A stretch of DNA of 64,000 nt. Source: Cupriavidus basilensis (GTDB lineage: Bacteria; Pseudomonadota; Gammaproteobacteria; Burkholderiales; Burkholderiaceae). Under the pieces are notes generated by a model. The model was not told where the DNA came from. It saw only the letters and a list, made by a program, of their open reading frames with translations, and did no database searches. The stretch's first letter is position 1. Each line of letters begins with the position of its first letter. The position numbers and the translations under genes are program-made. Where the stretch lies: assembly GCF_008801925.2 (NCBI RefSeq), contig NZ_CP062803.1:4502735-4566734 (forward strand), read 5' to 3'. Shown in pieces: positions 46,107 to 54,624 of the stretch.

Positions 46107-46685
46107 TCAGTTCGCGCCGCCACGCACAAGGCAATCTTCGAGGATAGGCGAGCCCTCCACCTGGCCCGCGCCGGTGCATTCCACGGCCACCTTCTGTCCG
46201 CGCCGGACCATGGTGCCGCGTGCCTCGACTTCGCAGGTGCGCCCGGCGGGGCCGCAGATCTGGATCGGCAGGAGCCTGGCGCGCACCACCAGGGTCGGGC
46301 TATTGGAGCGGATATCCAGGAAGACGGTGTCGTTTCCCTCGCGCCGCACGCCGCTGGCCACGCCCTCCACGATGAAATACTTGCCCAGGTAGCGGTCGTT
46401 GGCCGCGCCGGCGTTCTCCTGGTAATCGTCGACAAGCGTGTCCGCCTGGTATTGCGGCAGGATGTCGGTGGAGCGGTTCGGGTCGATGCTGATCGGGTCC
46501 AGCGTGCCGTTCTTGGGCACGCCGCGCGCGCCGGCGTTGGGCTCCGGCACCGCCGCGGACGCTGCCGCGACCGCCTCGGGGGCCGGCTCTTCCTGCTGTT
46601 CTTCATGGTTGCCGGTGAGCCACAACATGCCAAGGACGGCAAGGGCGACAACGCCGATAAGGATTTGCTGGGTACGGTTCAACAT
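46107..46685 (-). CDS. Membrane-anchored OB-fold (tRNA_anti-like) protein
   Basis: 192 residues from the ATG at 46685, which has AGGAA upstream; the frame stays open upstream to 46964 but through DnaA-box-like repeats. One N-terminal helix (QILIGVVALAVLGMLWLTG) anchors an acidic linker and a C-terminal OB-like domain (DRYLGKYFIVEGVASGVRREGNDTVFLDI ... VVRARLLPIQICGPAGRTCEVEARGTMVRRGQKVAVECTG). This is the tRNA_anti-like family (PF12869), likely periplasmic, with no defined function. Confidence 0.7.
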   Translation of the reverse strand: MLNRTQQILIGVVALAVLGMLWLTGNHEEQQEEPAPEAVAAASAAVPEPNAGARGVPKNGTLDPISIDPNRSTDILPQYQADTLVDDYQENAGAANDRYLGKYFIVEGVASGVRREGNDTVFLDIRSNSPTLVVRARLLPIQICGPAGRTCEVEARGTMVRRGQKVAVECTGAGQVEGSPILEDCLVRGGAN

Positions 46686-46861
46686 CCGGGGTTTCCTGCG
46701 ATAGAAATAGGCCATTGAATAGGCCATTGCGCTGTCAGGCGCCGGCTGCGCGCATCGAGCGCGCGCGCCGCGTGCCGGCACGCTCGGCTCGGCTGCCAGC
46801 CCGCCTGTGGCAAGGCCTGGCGGTGCCAGGCCAGGTGTTCGGGCGGGGCTTGCCAAAAAAG

Positions 46862-46916
46862 TTGCCCACAGCTTTGCCCACAGGGTTGTTCGGTCTTCTC
46901 CACAGACTTGTCCACA
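46862..46916 (+). other. Four DnaA-box-like nonamers in an intergenic region
   Basis: TTGCCCACA (46862), TTGCCCACA (46874), TTCTCCACA (46896) and TTGTCCACA (46908) all point the same way, with start-to-start spacings of 12, 22 and 12 bp. They lie in the 363-bp gap between the OB-fold gene and the next gene, about 17 kb from the origin. Each differs from TTATCCACA by one or two bases. The rest of the gap shows no gene. A DnaA-binding or titration cluster is possible. Confidence 0.45.
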
Positions 46917-47048
46917 GCCTGGGCTGGGTGCCGCGTGGGGATCCAAGTGGGCATGCGCATGCACTTCATGGCGATGGCGTGACGTAAGGCTGGCTTGCTA
47001 CGGCGCTGCCGGGCTGCGCCGCATCAAGCCGCAACCCGCAAGCCGCGA

Positions 47049-47462
47049 TCAATGAAGGTGCCGCAGCCCGGTTTCGTCGTCGTCTTCGTCCTCGTCTTCC
47101 CAGTCTTCATGTTCGATGGGGGTGTCAGGCGCCATGTCGAACACCATCGAGTGGTGCTGCACGGTAAACCAGTCACGGAACTGCTGCAGCGTCAGCGTTT
47201 GCGGCCACAGGCTTTCGTCGAACCACTCCCCCAGCATGAATTCGAACAAGCCGCGCCAGCGCTGTTCCACCCATTGCAGCGCTTCCGACGTGGTCGAGAC
47301 ATCGTCCGGCACCAGGAACACACTCTGGTCCTCGCGCACATGCTCAAGGGTCAGCGTGGCTACCGGGTCGATATCCACGGCCATGATCCATTCGAAGAAA
47401 GGCTGCTGCGGCACCAATACGACGAGCGAGCGATTGAGGGTAAAGCGGGGATGATCGGTCAT
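47049..47462 (-). CDS. Conserved-looking hypothetical protein
   Basis: 137 residues from the ATG at 47462. A soluble protein with an aromatic-rich centre (EQRWRGLFEFMLGEWFDESLWPQTLTLQQFRDWFTVQHHSMVFDM) and a strongly acidic C-terminus (EDWEDEDEDDDE). No membrane helix, signal peptide or known motif is seen. I do not recognise the family. It is separated from the acyltransferase gene by 118 bp. Confidence 0.65.
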   Translation of the reverse strand: MTDHPRFTLNRSLVVLVPQQPFFEWIMAVDIDPVATLTLEHVREDQSVFLVPDDVSTTSEALQWVEQRWRGLFEFMLGEWFDESLWPQTLTLQQFRDWFTVQHHSMVFDMAPDTPIEHEDWEDEDEDDDETGLRHLH

Positions 47463-47580
47463 GGCAGGGGCTCGTTCGCTGAAACGGCCCATTGTAGCGG
47501 TTGGCCGTGCCCGCATGCGATTCATCGGTGGGGCGGCGGCCCGGCATTGCCAGGCCGCCGCCCGCCGCGCATCAGCGCGC

Positions 47581-48798
47581 CTAGATGATGGGCCGCCCGC
47601 GCCTGGCGGGATCGGCGCCAAATGTGTCCCGCGCCGGCAAGGCGGCGGATGGCGGGGGCGGCGCTGGTGTGGGAACCCGGTTGGGGAACAACATGTCCTT
47701 GAGCCCCAGGAAGCGTTTTTCGATCAGGTGCCAGCTCAGCAAGGCCGCCGCGATGGAGGCGCACAGGCACGCCGCCGAAAAGCCAAGCTGCCACGGGATC
47801 TGGCTGCCGAACAGCAGGCGTGGCTCGCCGAACGCCTTGACCGCCGCCACGCGGATGATGGGGTGGAACACGTAAAGCGCGTAGCTGTACTTGCCCAGGA
47901 ACACCAGGTACCGGTTGCTGAACACGGCGTGCCGGTCCGTGGCGCAGGCCGCGTAGACCAGGCCCACCGCCACCACGGCAACCACCGAGAAGCCCACGGT
48001 ATAGATCAGCGGGCTGGACTCCAGCCGGGAACCCATGGCCGCCAGCCCGCCCGCCAGCACCAGCAGCGCCAACGGCGCCGCCTTCACCAGCCAGGGCTTG
48101 AAGTGCAATCCGCGCCGGACCGCCATCGCCAGCAGCGCGCCCGCCTCCAGGTCATCCAGCCGGGCCAGCGTGAACACCGAAATGGCGTCCGCGCTATAGC
48201 CTTGCAAGACCATGCCGACGCGCACCGCCAGCGTTCCCGCCAGCACTACCAGGCAGAGCCGGCGCATGGCGGCCAGCGGCAGCAGCAGCACCAGCAAGGG
48301 CCACACGGCGTAGAACTGCTCCTCGATGGCAAGCGACCACAAATGCCCCGCGCCCGCCCCGAAGAACGTGCCGGTCAGCGCCTGCTTGAGGTTGGACAGA
48401 TACAGCACGAACCACGGCCAGCTGGCCTGCACCGCCTCCAGCTTGGCCTGCTCAATGGCGCCGACGCGGTGCGAGATCAGCGGGAACAGCAGCAGAAACA
48501 GGACGGCCAGGTAGAAGTAGTACAGCGGAAAGATGCGCAGCACGCGGCGCCCGTAGAACGCGCGCAGGTAGTTGGGCGCGCCCTTGGTGCGCAGCAGGAT
48601 GCCCGTGATCAGGAATCCCGACAGCGCAAAGAAGATATCCACGCCAATCCACCCCGTCATCGACAACTGGTAGAACAAGCGGTCGAGCGGCAGGTCCGAC
48701 ACCAGGCTCACATGGGCAAAGTGATACAGCATGACAATCAGGACCGCCAGGCCCCGCACACCGTCGAGCGCGCAAACGTGTGTACCGTCTCGGTTCAT
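47581..48798 (-). CDS. Acyltransferase-3 family membrane protein (OafA/YrhL-like), copy 1
   Basis: 405 residues from the ATG at 48798, with GGGAG upstream. About ten membrane helices; hallmark segments are CALDGVRGLAVLIVMLYHF with the catalytic-type His, FFALSGFLITGILL, and FYGRRVLRIFPLYYFYL with the conserved RR. It should transfer an acyl group onto a surface polysaccharide, lipid or other glycan across the inner membrane. It is 151 bp downstream of a second member of the family and lacks a C-terminal SGNH domain. Target unknown. Confidence 0.85.
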   Translation of the reverse strand: MNRDGTHVCALDGVRGLAVLIVMLYHFAHVSLVSDLPLDRLFYQLSMTGWIGVDIFFALSGFLITGILLRTKGAPNYLRAFYGRRVLRIFPLYYFYLAVLFLLLFPLISHRVGAIEQAKLEAVQASWPWFVLYLSNLKQALTGTFFGAGAGHLWSLAIEEQFYAVWPLLVLLLPLAAMRRLCLVVLAGTLAVRVGMVLQGYSADAISVFTLARLDDLEAGALLAMAVRRGLHFKPWLVKAAPLALLVLAGGLAAMGSRLESSPLIYTVGFSVVAVVAVGLVYAACATDRHAVFSNRYLVFLGKYSYALYVFHPIIRVAAVKAFGEPRLLFGSQIPWQLGFSAACLCASIAAALLSWHLIEKRFLGLKDMLFPNRVPTPAPPPPSAALPARDTFGADPARRGRPII

Positions 48799-48949
48799 GT
48801 TTACTCCCTGCCTGCGATGGCCACGCCCGGCGCGGGCGAGCCCACCGGGCTGCCGTGGTGCAATGTCAAAAGGTACCGCGCGGCCTGGCCTGCGTTGGTG
48901 TGGCAGCCAACACAGGCCGACCCACGGGCCGGCGTGTCGCAACGCCCGC

Positions 48950-50125
48950 TTACAAGGCCTGCTGCGGCAAGTCCTGGAGCGGTTCGGCCTCGACGCTGCG
49001 CGCAGGCGCGCCGCCCTCCTCGCTCACCGTCTCCAGGGCTGTTGCCCGCGCTCGCTTGCCAAGCCAGCTTCTGAGCCGCAGGAAAGGCGCCTCGACCAGC
49101 AAGTAGCTCAGCGTCGCGGCTGCCAGTGCCTCCAGGATGCAAAAGGGAAAGCGCAGCGCCAGCGGCGACGCCGTGCTGGTAAACAGCTGCTGCCAGACGT
49201 ACAAGCTGAACGAGATCGTGCCCACGAACACAAAGGCCTTGCTCCTGAGCAGCCGCGATATCCACAACTCGGGCCGCTCCACCACGGCGAGGATCAGCAG
49301 GCCCGCCGCCGCCGCCAGCGCCACCGGGCCATAGGTCGCCGTCCAGATGCCGCCGGCCAGGGTGCCGATGACCGGCAGGCCAAGCAGCAGTACCAGGATC
49401 AGCGCCGGCAGCGCAAACGCGCCGGCAAAGCGTGCGTTCAGTTGCGCCTTCAGCCGCTCGCGGTCCAGCGCGATATAGCATCCCATCAGCACCGGGTCCA
49501 CGCCCGTGTGCAGCATCAACCCCAGTTGCCCGCGCAACGAAGGCGTCGTGAAATAGCAGAGCACCCGCACCAGCGGCATCAGCATGATCACCAGCACCAG
49601 CCAGCGCGGATCCTTGCCGCGCAGCAGCAGCAACAGCACCGGCGGCCACAGCCAGTAGAACTGCTCGTCCAGCGCCAGCGTCCAGAAATGGCCGAGCAGC
49701 CACGCGCCGGCGGGATGCGCCATGTTGACGTTGCCCAGCCCGAGCATCTCGGAGTAATTCCAGAGGTGCGCGGCCGCAAACAGGAGCTGCCGCGCGTCCA
49801 CATCGATCAGCCCGACAATGCCGAACAGGCCCATCGCGATCAGGTAGACATAGAAAGCCGGCCAGATGCGCAGCGCGCGGCGGCCGTAGAAACGCATCAG
49901 CTTGATGGAGCCGCAGGCCCGCCACTCGGCCTGCAGCAGCTCCGTAATCAGGAAGCCGCTCAGCACGAACGAGATAAACACGCCGACGCCGCCGTTCGCG
50001 AAATACCGCAGCGGCGCCAGCAATCCCGTGTACCCCCCCTTGGCCATGTGCTCCGCATGGCTGATGACCACCAGCATGACCGCGACGCTGCGAAGCCCGG
50101 TCAGCTCTAGAACGCGACGGCTCAT
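48950..50125 (-). CDS. Acyltransferase-3 family membrane protein (OafA/YrhL-like), copy 2
   Basis: 391 residues from the ATG at 50125. The same family pattern: TGLRSVAVMLVVISHAEH with His, FISFVLSGFLITELL and FYGRRALRIWPAFYVYL, then about ten membrane helices. Sequence is clearly different from the neighbour, so this is not a recent duplication. The hydrophilic C-terminus (about 350-391) is Ala/Glu rich. No glycosyltransferase is nearby to indicate the acceptor. Confidence 0.85.
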   Translation of the reverse strand: MSRRVLELTGLRSVAVMLVVISHAEHMAKGGYTGLLAPLRYFANGGVGVFISFVLSGFLITELLQAEWRACGSIKLMRFYGRRALRIWPAFYVYLIAMGLFGIVGLIDVDARQLLFAAAHLWNYSEMLGLGNVNMAHPAGAWLLGHFWTLALDEQFYWLWPPVLLLLLRGKDPRWLVLVIMLMPLVRVLCYFTTPSLRGQLGLMLHTGVDPVLMGCYIALDRERLKAQLNARFAGAFALPALILVLLLGLPVIGTLAGGIWTATYGPVALAAAAGLLILAVVERPELWISRLLRSKAFVFVGTISFSLYVWQQLFTSTASPLALRFPFCILEALAAATLSYLLVEAPFLRLRSWLGKRARATALETVSEEGGAPARSVEAEPLQDLPQQAL

Positions 50126-50371
50126 CTGTCTCACCCCCTCAAGGTGTCGGGGGAGGCGCGGTACTTTGCCATGCCTCCCTCGCTTGCCGCCGCGCCACGA
50201 CGCTCTGCGGCGTCGCGGTGGCCGCGCGCGGCGCGCGCAACCGGTGGGCATGCGGGATGAAATCTAGCCCGCCCCGCGGGCGCGCTCTGTGCGCCGGCAT
50301 ACCAAGAGCGTGCTAACGTGGAGAAACGACAAACGCGCGGCTACCGGTTCGCCGGCAAGGAGGCAGGCGCC

Positions 50372-51049
50372 ATGGGATTCAAGGTCGGAATGGCGCTGGC
50401 GGCGGAGGGCCTGCTCTTTGCGGCCCTGCTGTTCGGCGCGGCGGGCACGCTGGCCTGGCCCGCCGCCTGGGCTTATCTCATCGTGTTTTTTGGCGGTGGC
50501 TATTGGCTCACGCAACGCCTCGCGCGGCATGATCCCGCACTGCTTGCTGAGCGCATGAAGATGCCGCTGCAACGCGGCCAGCCGTTCTGGGACAAGATCC
50601 TGCTGCCGTTCGTGCTCGTGGCGTGGATCGCCTGGATGGTGCTGATGGGCCTGGATGCGGTGCGCTTTCACTGGTCCGCGATGCCGTTGTGGCTGCAGTG
50701 CCTGGGCGCGGTGCTGGTGGTGCTGTCATTTCTCCTGATCGACCGCGTGATTCACGAAAACACCTTCCTCGCGGCCGTGGTCAGGATCCAGGCCGAGCGC
50801 GGGCACCGGGTGGTGTCCAGCGGCCCCTACGCCGTGGTTCGCCACCCGCTCTACGCCACCATGCTGGTGTTCCTGCCGGCCAATGCGCTGATGCTCGGCT
50901 CCTGGTACGGCGTGGCCGCATCGCTGGTGCTCATTGGCGGCATCGTGTTTCGCACGGCAATGGAAGACCGCGAGCTGCAGCGCGGCCTCAAGGGCTACGC
51001 GGCCTATGCGGCCCGGGTGCGATACCGGCTGGTCCCGTTCGTCTGGTAG
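50372..51049 (+). CDS. Isoprenylcysteine carboxyl methyltransferase-like membrane protein
   Basis: 225 residues; AAGGAGG stands at ideal distance from the ATG at 50372. Five to six membrane helices and the SAM-binding signature SSGPYAVVRHPLYATMLVFLPANALMLGS, then a C-terminal EDRELQRGLKGYAAYAARVRYRLVPFVW. This is the ICMT/PEMT-type membrane methyltransferase family. Bacterial members act on unknown substrates. It is divergent from the acyltransferase genes. Confidence 0.82.
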   Translation: MGFKVGMALAAEGLLFAALLFGAAGTLAWPAAWAYLIVFFGGGYWLTQRLARHDPALLAERMKMPLQRGQPFWDKILLPFVLVAWIAWMVLMGLDAVRFHWSAMPLWLQCLGAVLVVLSFLLIDRVIHENTFLAAVVRIQAERGHRVVSSGPYAVVRHPLYATMLVFLPANALMLGSWYGVAASLVLIGGIVFRTAMEDRELQRGLKGYAAYAARVRYRLVPFVW

Positions 51050-51137
51050 TTCGTCAGGCGTCAGGCAGGCAACCGGTCCTTGCTGCGGTCTTTGTTGCTG
51101 ATCGCAGGGGATTGCCGACGATCAGCGCATCGCAGCC

Positions 51138-51590
51138 TCAGTGAATCTGCATCCCGCGCATGGCGTGGATGCGATCGTGGTGCCACTGTATGCCCTCGTA
51201 CTGGCGCTGCACCACCGCGCGGATCTCGGGCGGCATGTCCTTCGTCAGTGCCGACTGGTACTCGCGCTTTGCCGTTTCCTCATCGCGCTCGCACAGCTGC
51301 AGCACCGCATCGTCGTTGTGCGGCGCGATCACGTGCAGCACTTCCATCCAGCCGCGATGCAGCGTGCCGCCCATGCTGCCGCGATCCCGGGGCTCCGCGC
51401 CCAGCGATGTCACCAGTGCCTGCAACTCCATCACCGAGGCACGGCACGACTCCGCCGTCCCCGTGAGGATCGCGCGTATCTCAGGGTTATGCACCTCGCG
51501 GGCGCCGGTCGTGCAGCTGAGCTCGCCGTCCTTGCCGACCTCGATCAGGTGGTTCAGGGTGCCGACGATTTGTCCTTGCGCGTTGGTCAT
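51138..51590 (-). CDS. DUF2383 (PA2169-type) four-helix protein
   Basis: 150 residues from the ATG at 51590 with GGAG at good distance. The helical ferritin-like fold is suggested by TLNHLIEVGKDGE, ILTGTAESCRASVMELQALVTSLG, LQLCERDEETAKREYQSAL and EIRAVVQRQYEGIQWHHDRIHAMR. This matches the PA2169/DUF2383 family, often stress-associated and possibly metal-binding; the function is not proven. The upstream in-frame extension is a tandem repeat and not translated from this start. Confidence 0.78.
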   Translation of the reverse strand: MTNAQGQIVGTLNHLIEVGKDGELSCTTGAREVHNPEIRAILTGTAESCRASVMELQALVTSLGAEPRDRGSMGGTLHRGWMEVLHVIAPHNDDAVLQLCERDEETAKREYQSALTKDMPPEIRAVVQRQYEGIQWHHDRIHAMRGMQIH

Positions 51591-51627
51591 GATGATCTCC
51601 TTGCCGGTCTTGCATGGACAGGAACCC

Positions 51628-51657
51628 GTGCGAATTCTCGTGCGAATTCTCGTGTGA
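51628..51657. repeat. 12-bp tandem repeat upstream of the DUF2383 gene
   Basis: Two exact copies of GTGCGAATTCTC (51628-51639, 51640-51651) plus a partial third. They lie in the 413-bp gap 51591-52003 between divergent genes. No other gene, promoter or terminator was clearly recognised in that gap. Confidence 0.75.
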
Positions 51658-52003
51658 ACCCCCGCGTACATCCGCGGCACGCTACACGCCTGGCGTCGAT
51701 GCCGCTGCGGGATTCAGGCCCCTGCTTCCTGTGCTTGCCTTGCCTGGTTGGCTTGCCGCGCGGCACTTCTGCGATTGGCTCGCGCGCTGGCAGCCGCGTG
51801 GACCAGCGCCGGGCGAAATGGGGGTGGGATTTCAGTATAGGAGGGTGTGCGGACTCATAGGGGCGAGGGCTGACCGGTTTGTGCGGCGCAGCTTGCCGGA
51901 ATCAATCCGCATGCGCTTGCCTGCACTTTGCGCTAGCCAAGCCACAAAAAAACCGCAAAATCTGCAAACCGGCCGCCGGTAGATTGCACGCCATGGAGAC
52001 CAC

Positions 52004-52187
52004 ATGAAACCCGAGACCCGAATCCAGTACGCCCAACGCATGGAACCCGTCCTGCGCTGGCTGGCAAGCCACCCCGATGCGGACCCGGAGTTGTACCAGC
52101 TGGCCGACCTGGCCTGCCTGTCGCCGTACCACTTCCATCGCGTCTATCGCGCCATGATGGGAGAAACGGTGAACGCCACGGTACAAC
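52004..52187 (+). pseudogene. AraC-GyrI type regulator, 5' fragment (interrupted by IS)
   Basis: The ATG at 52004 has GGAG upstream. It encodes about 61 residues, MKPETRIQYAQRMEPVLRWL ... LYQLADLACLSPYHFHRVYRAMMGETVNATV, the first half of an AraC-type double helix-turn-helix. At 52187 the gene is cut by the insertion element after the TACAAC target copy. The frame resumes at 53819 with RLRMHRAAIALAGTEVSLRDVALRAGY. Joining the two pieces restores an uninterrupted 277-residue protein, so the break is recent. The first half alone lacks the second recognition helix. Confidence 0.93.
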
Positions 52188-52248
52188 GTCGGTCCTGCAA
52201 AATTGGCTTGAGCTGCAAAAGAGGTGATAAAGGGCGGCACCGGCAGTT

Positions 52249-53730
52249 TCAGTCCCGCAGCTTCGGCAGGGCGAGCTGGCCGACGGGCACAACGGTTCGG
52301 CCAAGCAAGCGCAGCAGCAGGAAAACAAAAAATACCGCCGACAGTCCCAGGCGGACGATGGCCCGCAGCAGCCAGCGCAGATTGAAGCCAGCAGCACAAA
52401 GGATCGGATGCAGTGCGTCACCAGCTTCGCCCTTGAGCCAGTTGCGCCGTAGTCCGTGATCCGCCTTGACGTGCCCGATAACGGGTTCGACAGCCTGGCG
52501 CCGCTTGAGCATTCTGCGCTGGACTTGGTTCATCGTCTTGATTCGCCCGCGATGCACGATCTTCACCGGAGCCACCTCGGCATCCACGCCGCGATATCCC
52601 AGATCGACGATAGCCGTGTTGGGTTTCGGGGCGCCGGGCAGCTCCTGCAGCAGGATGGTGGTCTGCTCGAGCTGGGCATGCAGTGTGTGGCCGTCGTAGG
52701 GATTGCCGGGGAAGCTGCGTGCACCGACGATCAGGCCTTGGCTCGCAGTAACTGCCAGGCTGACCTTGACGCCGAACTCATACGGCTGGCGCGCCTTGCC
52801 CTTCGAGATGCACTCGACTTCCGGGGCGTGCAAGGCATAGAGCTTGTTCTTGTCCTTCGGACGTTGCCGACAGATTCGCCACGCCCGCTCGATCCATGGC
52901 TGCATCGTGGCTTGCATGGCGTCCGATGTCCCGGACAACTTGCGCTCGATATCCCGCAGGATCCGGCCGAGAATGGTGCGCTGGCGTTTGAGCACTCGAC
53001 GCAGTCGCTTGAACTGTTTGGCGTGCGCGTATCCGCCCGCACTGCGGCGCAGCTTCTTGCCCTCGCGCTCGAAAGTCTGCTTGAGGTTCAGGCCTGCACG
53101 CTTGGCCAGGCGGACCAGTTTGGCACGCGCCACATCCAGCAATCGACTGTCGGTCGGATAGGCGATGGCCTTCTCCTGGACCGTGGTGTCGACGATCACA
53201 CACTCGAACTCAGCCGGCTTGATCGCGCCCATCTGCACGGCAGCGGCAATCGTGGTCGCCAGCAACTCCTCGACGCCGGCCTCGCCCAATGCCTGCCGGA
53301 AGCGCACCAGATTGGTCGGGTCACATGGCAGACGGGGCTCGAAGTATTCCTGGCCGCTGAAATATTGGTAGTAGACGTCTTGCGCCCACCGCTCGCACAC
53401 CGACTCGTCACTCTCGTTGTATGCATGCTTGAGGTACAGCAGTGCGACCATCAGACGGATCGGCAACCGCGGCCGACCCGCGGCACTGATACCGGCACCC
53501 GCCACCGCCAGGGTCGGGCCGAACAGATCCTCGCCCACCTCCAACTGTCCGTCTCGCGCCTGGCGTGCGAACACTGGCGCCAACGTCGCCTCGATCTGCG
53601 GCCACGGCATACGCATGGCCAGAACCGCCAGCGGATGGCGCAGGTCGATCATGGCGTCAAGGCGGCTACGGAAAAAGTCGGGCGTGCTCATCGGCAAGTC
53701 GAAAACTCCCAGAAAGGGGATCAGATTCAT
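52249..53730 (-). CDS. IS5-like transposase (DDE)
   Basis: 493 residues from the ATG at 53730, preceded by AGAAGGA. The N-terminal part (RLPIRLMVALLYLKHAYNESDESVCERWAQDVYYQYFSG) is the DUF772-type domain that starts these transposases. The catalytic triad is probably Asp in ECVIVDTTVQEKAI, Asp in TAIVDLGYRG and Glu in RQAVEPVIGHVKADHGLRRN. Length is at the long end for IS5 and is shared with IS1182-related proteins, so the precise family is not fixed. The start codon is enclosed by an inverted repeat that should block translation from outside transcripts. Confidence 0.92.
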   Translation of the reverse strand: MNLIPFLGVFDLPMSTPDFFRSRLDAMIDLRHPLAVLAMRMPWPQIEATLAPVFARQARDGQLEVGEDLFGPTLAVAGAGISAAGRPRLPIRLMVALLYLKHAYNESDESVCERWAQDVYYQYFSGQEYFEPRLPCDPTNLVRFRQALGEAGVEELLATTIAAAVQMGAIKPAEFECVIVDTTVQEKAIAYPTDSRLLDVARAKLVRLAKRAGLNLKQTFEREGKKLRRSAGGYAHAKQFKRLRRVLKRQRTILGRILRDIERKLSGTSDAMQATMQPWIERAWRICRQRPKDKNKLYALHAPEVECISKGKARQPYEFGVKVSLAVTASQGLIVGARSFPGNPYDGHTLHAQLEQTTILLQELPGAPKPNTAIVDLGYRGVDAEVAPVKIVHRGRIKTMNQVQRRMLKRRQAVEPVIGHVKADHGLRRNWLKGEAGDALHPILCAAGFNLRWLLRAIVRLGLSAVFFVFLLLRLLGRTVVPVGQLALPKLRD

Positions 53731-53746
53731 ATTCCTTCTGGGAGTT
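53704..53746 (-). promoter_or_regulatory. Hairpin enclosing the transposase start
   Basis: AACTCCCAGAA (53704-53714) and TTCTGGGAGTT (53736-53746) form a perfect 11-bp stem with a 21-nt loop that holds most of the Shine-Dalgarno sequence and the ATG (53730). Transcripts reading in from outside would fold and hide the start, as in other IS elements. Confidence 0.7.
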
Positions 53747-53818
53747 CTCCATCACCCCAATTCTCGCCATGGCCTTGCCACGCTTGGCTTCGTAACATTC
53801 TGCAGGACGGACTACAAC

Positions 53819-54468
53819 GCCTGCGCATGCACCGTGCGGCGATCGCGCTGGCGGGTACCGAAGTTTCATTGCGTGATGTGGCGCTGCGCGCCGGCTACGA
53901 GTCGGACGCGGCATTCAACCGGGCATTTGGCGCGGCCTTCGGCATCCCGCCGGGGCGGTATCGCGCAGCCCGCTCCGGTCCCTTCAACCCTCAGGAGCTA
54001 GGCATGTATCCCATCACGATCGAAACCTTTCCCGGCACCGTGCTGGCCACGCTGCCCCATCGTGGCAGCTATCAGGAAATCGGCCCGGTGTTCACCCGCG
54101 TCTTCATGCTGGCGGCCAGCCGGGGCCTTGCCAGCCCGGACGCCACCGGCTTTGGCGTGTACTTCAGCGATCCCGAGCAGGTGCCGGCAGCGCAATTGCG
54201 CTCGCTGGCCGGCATGCCGGTGGCGCCGGATGCCGACCTGGGCGAGGAACTGGAGCGATTCGACATCCCGGCGGGCCGCTGCGCGATACTGACTTACACA
54301 GGCCCCTACAACGAGATGGGCAAGGCGTACAACTGGATGTTCTCGGAATGGCTGCCGAACAGCGGGGTCGTGCCGGCGGACTTTCCCATGTTCGAGCAAT
54401 ACGTGAACGATCCTCGCACCACGCCGCCCGCGCAGTTGCAAACGCGGATCTGCATGCCGGTGAAATAG
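53819..54468 (+). pseudogene. AraC-GyrI type regulator, 3' fragment
   Basis: This piece continues the frame after the insertion: the second AraC helix-turn-helix (VSLRDVALRAGYESDAAFNRAFGAAFGIPPGRYR), then a GyrI-like ligand-binding domain from about 54004 (MYPITIETFPGTVLATLPHRGSYQEIGPVFTRVFML ... RIC). An AGGAG six bases before the ATG at 54004 could allow the 154-residue GyrI-like domain to be made alone. The DNA-binding function of the whole protein is lost. Confidence 0.88.
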
Positions 54469-54624
54469 GGCTGACGCGCACCGCTCAGGCACGCCTGTTT
54501 CCGCGCGCTGACATTCCCCCCGCGCCGACGCTAAGTCGTCGCGCGCGGGATCTGGAGGGCGTGCGGCCCACGGTGCATGCCGGTGCGGCGGGGTCTTGCG
54601 CCGCAGTCTTGTGTCCGCCGCTTC

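Larger units (their letters stand above)
52188..53812 (-). mobile_element. IS5-like insertion sequence, complete, 1,625 bp
   Basis: Terminal inverted repeats GTCGGTCCTGCAAAAT (52188-52203) and the reverse complement GTCCGTCCTGCAGAAT (53797-53812) match at 14 of 16 positions. TACAAC is present on both sides (52182-52187 and 53813-53818), a 6-bp target duplication. One transposase gene fills most of the element. The insertion splits the AraC-type gene. The element appears intact and may still move. Confidence 0.92.

Noticed and set aside
46685..46964. Upstream extension of the OB-fold protein frame
   Set aside because: The extension is encoded by the DnaA-box-like repeats and lacks a ribosome site; the ATG at 46685 has one and gives a normal membrane anchor.
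52456..54468. 670-residue plus-strand frame joining IS sequence to the AraC C-terminus
   Set aside because: Its first two thirds are antisense to the transposase; only the part after 53819 is real coding sequence, belonging to the interrupted regulator.
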